From NCBI RefSeq assembly GCF_038007965.1, contig NZ_JBBOYD010000001.1, forward strand, positions 908,501 to 972,500: a stretch of 64,000 nucleotides of DNA, given 5' to 3'. Under the pieces are notes generated by a model. It searched no databases and had not been told where the DNA came from. It worked only from the letters and a program-made list of their open reading frames with translations. This DNA is from Niallia sp. FSL W8-0635. Lineage in GTDB: Bacteria > Bacillota > Bacilli > Bacillales > Cytobacillaceae. This document shows positions 57,579 to 64,000 of the stretch, one piece after another (positions within the stretch are counted from its first letter, which is position 1; every line of letters starts with the position of its first letter). The translations under genes were made by a program, and so were the position numbers.

Positions 57579-57886
57579 ATTTTTGGGGAAATAATAGCTA
57601 GTTTAATAGAATGATTAATTGACTTTTTAGAATTAATAAACAAATCATAATATATTGATATAACAAAATGAGTATGCTAAAATGTTCCAGTCAAGCATCT
57701 TTGTGAAGGATTTTTTAGATTATTTTTCAGCGTAGAATGAATAATAATTTAATTTTTCTGATAATACACAACAATCTAAGAAGTGATATGATTCTATTTT
57801 TTATTTAAGTATCTACATAGGTTACATAAGTAATAACATTTTTTAGAATAATAATTATATTATATGTATATAAGGAGAGGTTTTAA

Positions 57887-58276
57887 ATGAGATATCTTTC
57901 TCTATTTATGGTAGCGTTCTTATTCTTGCTTGCAGGATGTGGAAATGCAGCAGATGAGAAAAAAGAAGAAGTAGTAAAGGAAGAAAGTAATGCAAACGAA
58001 GAAACAAAAGCAAAAGAATTAACAGATGAAGACAAGAAATATATTGGCTTATTAGAAAAAGGCGACTACCAAACAATTATTGATGAAACAATTAGTCTTG
58101 GCAGCGATGCTCAAGTGAATTTTTATTTTCTAGCAAATGCGTTTAAAGCAGTTCCAGATTATTCATTAAGTCAGACATACTTGAATAAATCAAAATATAT
58201 TCCAGCTGAAATTGAAGATGAAGTAAATAAGTTAAAAGAAGAGATAGATGCTAACGTGGAAAAAGAGGGAGCCTAA
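57887..58276 (+). CDS. hypothetical lipoprotein
   Basis: A 129-residue protein with a lipoprotein signal peptide (lipobox LLAGC, Cys18) and a Lys/Glu-rich linker, then a helical region with GDYQTIIDETISLG and YFLANAF, a pattern like a single tetratricopeptide-type helix pair. RBS AAGGAGAGG. No family recognised. It is a single gene. Confidence 0.7.
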   Translation: MRYLSLFMVAFLFLLAGCGNAADEKKEEVVKEESNANEETKAKELTDEDKKYIGLLEKGDYQTIIDETISLGSDAQVNFYFLANAFKAVPDYSLSQTYLNKSKYIPAEIEDEVNKLKEEIDANVEKEGA

Positions 58277-58330
58277 GCTCTTTAATCCAATTAGATTAGG
58301 TGCTTGACCTAATAGAAAGATTTAATGATG

Positions 58331-58363
58331 AACCTTGTCAGAAGATTTCTGGCAGGGTTTTTT
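58331..58363 (+). terminator. terminator after the lipoprotein gene
   Basis: AACCTTGTCAGAA (58331-58343) and TTCTGGCAGGGTT (58347-58359) pair with mismatches allowed as G-U, then TTTTTT. Confidence 0.75.
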
Positions 58364-58521
58364 ATATAGTTAACAGATGACTATCTACGAAAAAAATGGT
58401 AGTACTCTGAAAGTATTAAAATCAAGAGCGTAATGTAATGAACCAATTATTAACTATTAATATTTTTATTGATTTAGGAACTTTTAGTAAGTAATATTAG
58501 ATTAATAAGGGAGAGATCTTT

Positions 58522-58956
58522 TTGGTAAAAAAATTTATAATATTATTAGTAATTGTTTTCTTAGTAGTAATTATAATTAAAGTTAATCGAATTCCTTCAA
58601 TCGAGGTTACTTCTGAAGGAAATAAAGTCTCAACAGTTCGAGGGTCTTATTGTTGGAAAGGCTTTTTAAATTCCAAATGCGAAGATTTACTTTCTCCTTA
58701 TTTATTAGTTGATGAAGAAAATATTGAATCAATCAGTATTAACCAAGGATCCAAAATAAATGTAAACTTTACCCCTTCTCCTATAGATGGAAAATATGAG
58801 GCATATATTTGGCAAGGTAATGAAAAAACTGTAAAAGCAAATCTTAAAGAGGACATTTTAGAAGCTCCAACTCAAAAAGGTACCTATATTTATGAGATAT
58901 CAGCTGATTGGAAAAGAGGTCAAGTAAGCTATGCCTTTATTATAGAGGTCAATTAA
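58522..58956 (+). CDS. hypothetical membrane-anchored extracytoplasmic protein
   Basis: A 144-residue protein with TTG start (AGGGAGAG upstream). One N-terminal membrane helix (about 4-22), then an exported domain with two cysteines (SYCWKGFLNSKCED) that may form a disulfide and a beta-rich remainder ending GQVSYAFIIEV. Related small proteins occur in bacilli but I recognise no function. It stands alone. Confidence 0.6.
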   Translation: MVKKFIILLVIVFLVVIIIKVNRIPSIEVTSEGNKVSTVRGSYCWKGFLNSKCEDLLSPYLLVDEENIESISINQGSKINVNFTPSPIDGKYEAYIWQGNEKTVKANLKEDILEAPTQKGTYIYEISADWKRGQVSYAFIIEVN

Positions 58957-59173
58957 ACTTACTCATCTGAAAGAAGGTTATATATATTATGGTTATGTAT
59001 GTGTACTTTAAAATGAAACCAGATGTGTTTACAAAACTGTGGGAGGGAATTAAGTAAAATAGAAGTAAATCATTATAGGAAATGAAAAGAAGATAAAAAA
59101 AATATAATACAATTTATGTAAAAAAATAGATTACTAGTTAACATAAAACATCCTATAAACAGCAATAGGAAAA

Positions 59174-59220
59174 GTAAAAAGTCGGAAAACGTCCATATTG
59201 GGGGAAATTCCGACTTTTAC
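59174..59220. terminator. hairpin in the 58957-59401 intergenic region
   Basis: GTAAAAAGTCGGAA (59174-59187) and TTCCGACTTTTAC (59208-59220) pair with one extra A. The rest of this region (about 445 bp) holds only a 22-codon frame at 58989 that I do not accept as a gene. Confidence 0.6.
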
Positions 59221-59401
59221 CTTTCAGGAAATAAAAAATAGAAACTAATTATCCAAAAGGAACGTTCTCGATTTCTGCGTTTTTCTTTCTAACATTATTA
59301 AATGGATGGATAGAATATAAAATGAATGGATGGAATCAAAAATTTTATATCCTCCCCCTTAAAAAAACAAATCAACCAAAATAAAGTTGATTTGTTTCTC
59401 G

Positions 59402-59647
59402 TCATCCTTCATATGTTTTGTAAAAATCAATCGCCTTCTGGATATAGGCTTGTTCTTCCGGGGGTACTTCTTCTTCATGATAAATGGCGGAAACAGGACA
59501 TACTGCTTCACATGCACCACAATCAATACAAATATCTGGATCAATATAAAATTGATCTGCTCCCTTTGCAATACAATCTACAGGACAAACATCTACACAA
59601 TCCCCTGCTTTTTCATGCATACATGGTGAAGTTATAACGAAAGGCAT
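59402..59647 (-). CDS. 7Fe-type ferredoxin ([3Fe-4S] + [4Fe-4S])
   Basis: An 81-residue protein. The cysteines follow the Azotobacter-type 7Fe spacing: C9, C17 and C50 for a [3Fe-4S] cluster; C21, C40, C43 and C46 for a [4Fe-4S] cluster; C25 matches the non-ligand Cys of that family. The acidic C-terminal tail helix is short. It carries electrons in the cytosol; no partner reductase or oxidase is adjacent. It differs from the single-cluster ferredoxin common in B. subtilis. Confidence 0.9.
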   Translation of the reverse strand: MPFVITSPCMHEKAGDCVDVCPVDCIAKGADQFYIDPDICIDCGACEAVCPVSAIYHEEEVPPEEQAYIQKAIDFYKTYEG

Positions 59648-59675
59648 TAAATCTCCCCTCCCTCATTAAATAATA

Positions 59676-60092
59676 TTAAGATCTTATGCTGAGTAGTACT
59701 TCATTCATTCGATTTATATTTTCTCGGATCTTTACAGCACTTAAGTAATCAATCTTATCATGATAGCTTTCGGGCTGTTCCCTTTGCTCATCAATGGACA
59801 TATGTTGATATTCATCAATGCCTCCTGTTGATGCTTGATAATCCTCCATTAAACTTGCTTCTAATTGTTGGACTAGATTGTTTATTCTATCCAAGCTTTG
59901 TGTCATGGAAATCGCAGTGTTAGTGATTTCTTCGTCCGATTTTGTCAGTCTATCCATTTGATCATTCTGTTCTTGTAAGTCATTTTTTACTTGCTGAAGC
60001 ATCGTATCTTTGTCTGCATCTACTTTCATATGATCAAGTAATTGTAACGTGTCGCCCATCAATATTTGCAATCTTTTTGAGGCGTTTTCCAT
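59676..60092 (-). CDS. hypothetical coiled-coil protein
   Basis: Starting at the ATG at 60092 (AAGGTGGG upstream) the protein has 138 residues, no membrane segment, and a heptad-rich middle (about 40-90: DLQEQNDQMDRLTKSDEEIT). The composition recalls methyl-accepting signalling helices but there is no HAMP or signalling hairpin. No family recognised. It is 28 bp upstream of the ferredoxin gene in transcription order, so the two may be co-transcribed. Confidence 0.6.
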   Translation of the reverse strand: MENASKRLQILMGDTLQLLDHMKVDADKDTMLQQVKNDLQEQNDQMDRLTKSDEEITNTAISMTQSLDRINNLVQQLEASLMEDYQASTGGIDEYQHMSIDEQREQPESYHDKIDYLSAVKIRENINRMNEVLLSIRS

Positions 60093-60157
60093 AGAGATCC
60101 CACCTTTAAGCATTGTATCTATAAAATGTACATAAAATCAGCATAATATACATGATC

Positions 60158-60913
60158 TTACGAGAGCTCGCGATACTTTCTAGGTGAAAAGCGAGTGATC
60201 TTTTTAAAGTTCCGGTGAAAGGATCGCAAATTATTGTATCCGCAATTCATTGCAATTTCACCAATTGGCTGTTGACTATTTTTTAACTGATAACAAGCCT
60301 GTGATATTCGATATTGGGTCAGGTATTCGGTAAAAGTCATGTTCGTAATATGAACAAAGAGCTTGGAAAGGTAAGCATAATCATATTGCAGATGCTTTGC
60401 AACGGCTTTTAATGTGCAATCCTGACTATAATGGTTATCTACATAAAGCAATATTTTATGAAATACTTTCATCTTTGTGGAGTATGCAACTGGTGTTAAT
60501 TTTGTGTTCTCTACTAAATTACCACATATATCATAAAGAAAACTTTTTTGACGATAAATAGAATTGAGCGCTTGCAAATTTGGTGTTTCCTTTAAATGAA
60601 TCACATTGCTTTCAGGGATAAAGCCCTTATAATTCATAAAAAAATGTCCTATTAATTCAGGTGAAAAAATAACGACACTAATATGGGAATGGTGGATTGT
60701 TTTAATTTCATGCATTTGGTTCGTAAAAATAAAGGCTGCATCATTTTTTTTTAGTATATACTCTTTTTGATCGACTCGGACGAATAGTTCCCCTTCGTTG
60801 ACAATGATTAATTCATAGGCGCGATGAAAGTGAAGAGGAAAGTTGAAATTCATGAGGGTGAATTTCTCAAAGGATTCTTTTTCTTCTACGCCGTGATTTT
60901 CGAAAAAAACCAC
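60158..60913 (-). CDS. AraC family transcriptional regulator
   Basis: A 251-residue protein. The N-terminal cupin-like sensing domain includes LHFHRAYELIIVNEGELFV, and the C-terminal AraC domain has LQYDYAYLSKLFVHITNMTF and CGYNNLRSFHRNFKKITRFS. It is divergent from the GH120 gene and probably activates it: GH120 has a TATAAT (60995-61000) but no recognisable -35, a common feature of activator-dependent promoters. Confidence 0.9.
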   Translation of the reverse strand: MVFFENHGVEEKESFEKFTLMNFNFPLHFHRAYELIIVNEGELFVRVDQKEYILKKNDAAFIFTNQMHEIKTIHHSHISVVIFSPELIGHFFMNYKGFIPESNVIHLKETPNLQALNSIYRQKSFLYDICGNLVENTKLTPVAYSTKMKVFHKILLYVDNHYSQDCTLKAVAKHLQYDYAYLSKLFVHITNMTFTEYLTQYRISQACYQLKNSQQPIGEIAMNCGYNNLRSFHRNFKKITRFSPRKYRELS

Positions 60914-61033
60914 TATCTTTTCCTCCTATCCAAAAACACTAATATTGTCTTAAATTATACTACATTTTGAATAGTAACAACTTTTTAAAGTTTCTATAAT
61001 GAGGACAGAGTCACAATGAAGGAGGAAGAAAAG

Positions 61034-62956
61034 ATGGCTGTAGAATATCACGTAGCAAAAAATGGTTCAGATTTAGGAGAGGGAACGACACAGAGTCCAT
61101 TTTTAACCATCAACAAGGCAGCTTCAGTTGCGGTTGCAGGAGACACCGTTATTGTGCATGAAGGGGAATATCGCGAATGGGTAAAACCGAAAAATTCAGG
61201 ATTAAGCAATACAAGAAGAATTACCTATCAAGCTGCTGAAGGTGAAAAAGTAGTCATTAAAGGCTCTGAGCACATTCAAAATTGGCAGCAAGTAGAAGGT
61301 ACTGTGTGGAAAACGGAACTCCCAAACTCATTCTTTGGAGAATATAATCCCTATAAAGAAGAAATATTTGGCGATTGGATTGTCTATAATCCAGGCAGAC
61401 ATCTAGGAGATGTATACTTAAATGGTAAATCTTTTTATGAAGCAGAAACATTAGAACAAGTTAAAAATCCTCAAAAGCAAACAGAAGTATTAGATCACTG
61501 GACAAACAAAATTGTTCCTGTACATAACCCAGAGCAAACTGTTTTTGTTTGGTTTACTGAGGTGAATGAAAATACAACAAGTATTTATGCTAATTTTCAC
61601 GAGTATAATCCGAATGAAGAATTAGTGGAAATAAATGTTCGAAAAGCTTGCTTCTATCCAGAGGAAACTGGCATTAATTATATAACGGTAAAAGGGTTCG
61701 AGATGGCTCAAGCAGCAACACCATGGACACCGCCTACTGCTGATCAGCCAGGATTATTAGGTCCTCATTGGAGTAAAGGCTGGATTATTGAAGATAATAT
61801 CATCCACGATTCTAAATGTAGTGGCATAAGTCTTGGAAAAGAAGGCTCTACTGGAAATAACTATCGTACAAAACGAAAAGACAAACCAGGCTATCAATAT
61901 CAATTAGAATCTGTTTTCCTTGCGAGACAAGCTGGTTGGAGCAAAGAGAAGATTGGATTCCATATCGTGCGAAATAATACAATCTATGATTGCGGACAAA
62001 ATGGTGTTGTAGGGCATTTAGGCTGTGTATTTAGCGAAATTTATAACAATCACATTTATAATATTGCCTTAAAGAGAGAGTTTTACGGCCATGAAATTGC
62101 TGGTATCAAACTACATGCGGCGATTGATGTGCAAATATACCATAATCGCATTCATGATTGTTCATTAGGAACATGGCTAGATTGGCAAACACAAGGAACA
62201 AGAGTCAGCAGCAATCTTTATTATCGCAATAATCGTGATTTATTCGTAGAAGTTAGCAGCGGTCCTTATATTGTAGATCATAATATTTTAACAGCAGATT
62301 ATGCTTTAGATAATCATGCCCAAGGTGGAGCTTACATTAATAATTTAATTCGCGGAAAAATGGTCCACCGCAAAATGCTTGATCGTGCGACACCATATCA
62401 TTATCCACATAGCACAGAGGTAGCAGGTTTTGCGGTTACCTATGGTGGCGATGATCGTTTTTACAATAATATCTTTGTTGGCGATGAGAAGCTAGAAGAT
62501 GTTGGTACATCCCATTACAACGGCTATACAGCTTCCCTTGAGGAATATATTGAAACCGTTCACCAAGAGGACGGTGATCATGAATCATTTAATAAAGTAG
62601 AGCAGCCGGTTTATATTAATCGTAATGCCTATTTAAATGGTGCAGAATCTTTTGAAAGAGAAGAGGAAAGATTAGTAGAAAGTACATTTAATCCAAGCTT
62701 AAAGATAGTAGAGGAAGGAACAGAAGTATATCTATCTGTAGAACTCCCAGAGAACTTTGATACCATTTTTGGCGAGGTGCAAACAACGCAAACTCTTGAA
62801 AGAGTCCGGATTGTAGATGCTAACTTTGAAAATCCAGATGGAAGCGAAGTAGCCGTTAATACGGATTATTTAGGCGAATTGCGAGAAGCGAAAAGTGTGT
62901 TAGGACCAATTAGCACATTGAAAAAAGGGAAGAATTATGTGAAGGTCTGGGGATAA
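61034..62956 (+). CDS. glycoside hydrolase family 120 beta-xylosidase (parallel beta-helix)
   Basis: ATG 61034 (AAGGAGG 8 bp upstream) is preferred to ATG 61016. The 640-residue protein resembles the GH120 beta-xylosidase XylC of Thermoanaerobacterium in length and segments: EYHVAKNGSD at the start, TAVAAGDTVIVHEGEYREW-like helix rung, GPHWSKGWIIEDNIIHDSKC, IVRNNTIYDCGQNGVVGHL and EFYGHEIAGIKLHAAIDVQI. It has no signal peptide, so it should cleave xylo-oligosaccharides in the cytoplasm. It complements the GH115 and GH51 enzymes in glucuronoarabinoxylan breakdown. Confidence 0.9.
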   Translation: MAVEYHVAKNGSDLGEGTTQSPFLTINKAASVAVAGDTVIVHEGEYREWVKPKNSGLSNTRRITYQAAEGEKVVIKGSEHIQNWQQVEGTVWKTELPNSFFGEYNPYKEEIFGDWIVYNPGRHLGDVYLNGKSFYEAETLEQVKNPQKQTEVLDHWTNKIVPVHNPEQTVFVWFTEVNENTTSIYANFHEYNPNEELVEINVRKACFYPEETGINYITVKGFEMAQAATPWTPPTADQPGLLGPHWSKGWIIEDNIIHDSKCSGISLGKEGSTGNNYRTKRKDKPGYQYQLESVFLARQAGWSKEKIGFHIVRNNTIYDCGQNGVVGHLGCVFSEIYNNHIYNIALKREFYGHEIAGIKLHAAIDVQIYHNRIHDCSLGTWLDWQTQGTRVSSNLYYRNNRDLFVEVSSGPYIVDHNILTADYALDNHAQGGAYINNLIRGKMVHRKMLDRATPYHYPHSTEVAGFAVTYGGDDRFYNNIFVGDEKLEDVGTSHYNGYTASLEEYIETVHQEDGDHESFNKVEQPVYINRNAYLNGAESFEREEERLVESTFNPSLKIVEEGTEVYLSVELPENFDTIFGEVQTTQTLERVRIVDANFENPDGSEVAVNTDYLGELREAKSVLGPISTLKKGKNYVKVWG

Positions 62957-62986
62957 TGTTTACTGAAAACTTTCCCTATTAAGAAA

Positions 62987-63024
62987 AAAAGCTAGTAAGT
63001 CAGAAAATGGACTTGCTAGCTTTT
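62987..63024. terminator. bidirectional terminator after GH120
   Basis: AAAAGCTAGTAAGTC (62987-63001) and GACTTGCTAGCTTTT (63010-63024) pair with one mismatch, between the GH120 gene and the minus-strand gene at 63035. Confidence 0.85.
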
Positions 63025-63034
63025 CTGTATGAAA

Positions 63035-63670
63035 TTAATCGATAATTTCCAAGCCTAATAAAGCAGAAAATTGAATGGCTTGATAAGTAGAAACCTTACA
63101 GCCTCTTAAATCTGATGGAGATACCATTAGTGATTGGAAAGTCGATGTACTAATGTCTACACCGTTAAGGGAGGTCCTTTCAAAATTCGCTCCGTCCATG
63201 ATACACTTATTAAATTCAACTTTCTTAAAGATACAATCATAAAAATCAGATGATTCTACTGGTGAGTCTTGAAAACGAACTTTTTCTAATTTGGAGCTCC
63301 CAAAAGCAGCTAAATTTAATAAAGAATCCTTAAATTGAACATTACCAAGCCGAGAGTCCGTAAAATCGACACCTAATAATTTGCAATTGCTAAATGTACA
63401 TTTATGTATCGAAGAAATACTCATTTTCGCGTTAGAGAAATCACAGTTTTCAAATACAACATCTGTCATTTCAATACCAGAAAAATCAGTGCTGATAAAT
63501 TTGCAATTTTTAAGAACCATTTTAGATAATCGTACTTTATTTAATACTTCATCATTAAAAACCGAATGCTGAATTTGGCACATTTCTAGTTCTAATTCTT
63601 CCTCATATAAAATATCGTGAAAATTCCTTGAAGGTAAATCTGCTGGAATTTTTGGTGCTTCTATTTTCAT
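63035..63670 (-). CDS. pentapeptide repeat protein
   Basis: A 211-residue protein made mostly of A(D/N)LXX-like pentapeptides (for example ENCDFSNAKM, TFSNCKLLGVDFTD, RFQDSPVESSDFYD, MDGANFERTSL) from about residue 50 to 180, which fold into a quadrilateral beta helix. Some family members (Qnr, MfpA) mimic DNA and protect gyrase; the function of this one is unknown. RBS GGAGAG lies upstream of the ATG. Confidence 0.88.
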   Translation of the reverse strand: MKIEAPKIPADLPSRNFHDILYEEELELEMCQIQHSVFNDEVLNKVRLSKMVLKNCKFISTDFSGIEMTDVVFENCDFSNAKMSISSIHKCTFSNCKLLGVDFTDSRLGNVQFKDSLLNLAAFGSSKLEKVRFQDSPVESSDFYDCIFKKVEFNKCIMDGANFERTSLNGVDISTSTFQSLMVSPSDLRGCKVSTYQAIQFSALLGLEIID

Positions 63671-63829
63671 CTAATTACTCCTCTCCAGTTACTTTCCTGT
63701 GTCATTAACTATAATTAAATTGAAAGTGAAAGGAAAGACTGTATTTTTTAATGCAGTTATGTACAAGCACAATTAGCTATTACATAACTTCCCAATTTCA
63801 AGGAACAATAGAAAGTGGAGGTGATTAGC

Positions 63830-63961
63830 ATGCCAAACAGAAAAGCAGACCCATCAACTATTGGATTAGGTTCCACACAACCTGAAGGACAAGGAACAAC
63901 TACAAAGGAAACGGGGAGAACGAAGGCAGATTCTTCTCGGAAAAAACAAAAGAAGTCTTAA
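63830..63961 (+). CDS. small basic, Thr/Ser/Lys-rich protein of 43 residues
   Basis: ATG 63830 is preceded by GGAGGTGATT, an almost perfect ribosome site, which makes a real gene likely. The 43-residue product (MPNRKADPSTIGLGSTQPEG... ending RKKQKKS) has no membrane or signal segment and resembles the small spore-associated or YuzL-type peptides of bacilli. That identification is uncertain. The gene is entirely inside the window. Confidence 0.5.
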   Translation: MPNRKADPSTIGLGSTQPEGQGTTTKETGRTKADSSRKKQKKS

Positions 63962-64000
63962 TTATTATTAACATGAGCAAACAGGCGGAAGAAATTCCAC

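Noticed and set aside
58989..59057. 22-codon plus-strand frame
   Set aside because: The possible ribosome site is badly spaced and the peptide resembles nothing; too short to accept.

Overview
The window looks like chromosomal DNA of a low-GC, spore-forming member of the Bacillaceae (Bacillus/Niallia-like; genus not provable from this sequence). The signs are A+T-rich DNA, strong AGGAGG ribosome binding sites, frequent TTG/GTG starts, catabolite-response (cre) elements, a des-desK cold-membrane module whose phosphorylated histidine falls at residue 188, and LicT/RAT antitermination. No rRNA, tRNA, CRISPR array, intact transposase or prophage was found.

Region 1 (1-9.1 kb): a desK fragment and des desaturase on the minus strand, a Crp/Fnr regulator, an MDR oxidoreductase, a PadR/DUF1048 pair with a visible promoter and operator, an FAD/Rieske oxidoreductase, a GNAT acetyltransferase and a Gly/His/Tyr-Pro protein. 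It is also worn: two N-terminal gene remnants (an ABC ATPase at 5022 and an uncertain one at 6878) end beside TGACACC repeat sequences, and several GGGACA-type palindromes are scattered here.

Region 2 (9.1-15 kb): a tightly spaced plus-strand cluster with a small membrane protein, a TctA-family permease, and the lower mevalonate pathway (mevalonate kinase, diphosphomevalonate decarboxylase, phosphomevalonate kinase, type 2 IPP isomerase). HMG-CoA synthase and reductase are not in the window, so the cluster either supplements enzymes elsewhere or salvages imported mevalonate.

Region 3 (15.2-23.8 kb): a tRNA-dihydrouridine synthase, then a complete overlapping Wadjet anti-plasmid operon in the order jetD-jetA-jetB-jetC, closed by a terminator and followed by a degenerate repeat field and the C-terminal remnant of an amidohydrolase.

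Region 4 (24-63 kb): mainly plant polysaccharide and glycoside use. It holds a GH115 alpha-glucuronidase, a LicT/RAT-controlled beta-glucoside PTS with GH1, a GH51 arabinofuranosidase with a GPH symporter, an ABC sugar importer with its own two-component system and a GH4 enzyme carrying the CHEV motif of alpha-galacturonidases, a second GH1 under an RpiR regulator, and a GH120-type beta-xylosidase beside an AraC regulator. The ABC solute-binding gene and the permease operon share an almost identical 31-bp upstream element, which suggests one regulator for both. Between these lie aminotransferase/hydroxyacid dehydrogenase genes, an MFS efflux pump, a cyclic-di-GMP-I riboswitch in front of a WxL-like surface protein and its DUF916 partner, a MerR/SDR pair with a textbook 19-bp-spacer promoter, a lipoprotein, a seven-iron-type ferredoxin and a pentapeptide-repeat protein.

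The strongest candidates for unusual biology are the mevalonate enzymes coupled to a TctA-type transporter, the Wadjet operon with its eroded right flank, the c-di-GMP-controlled WxL pair, and the shared 31-bp element of the ABC sugar locus.
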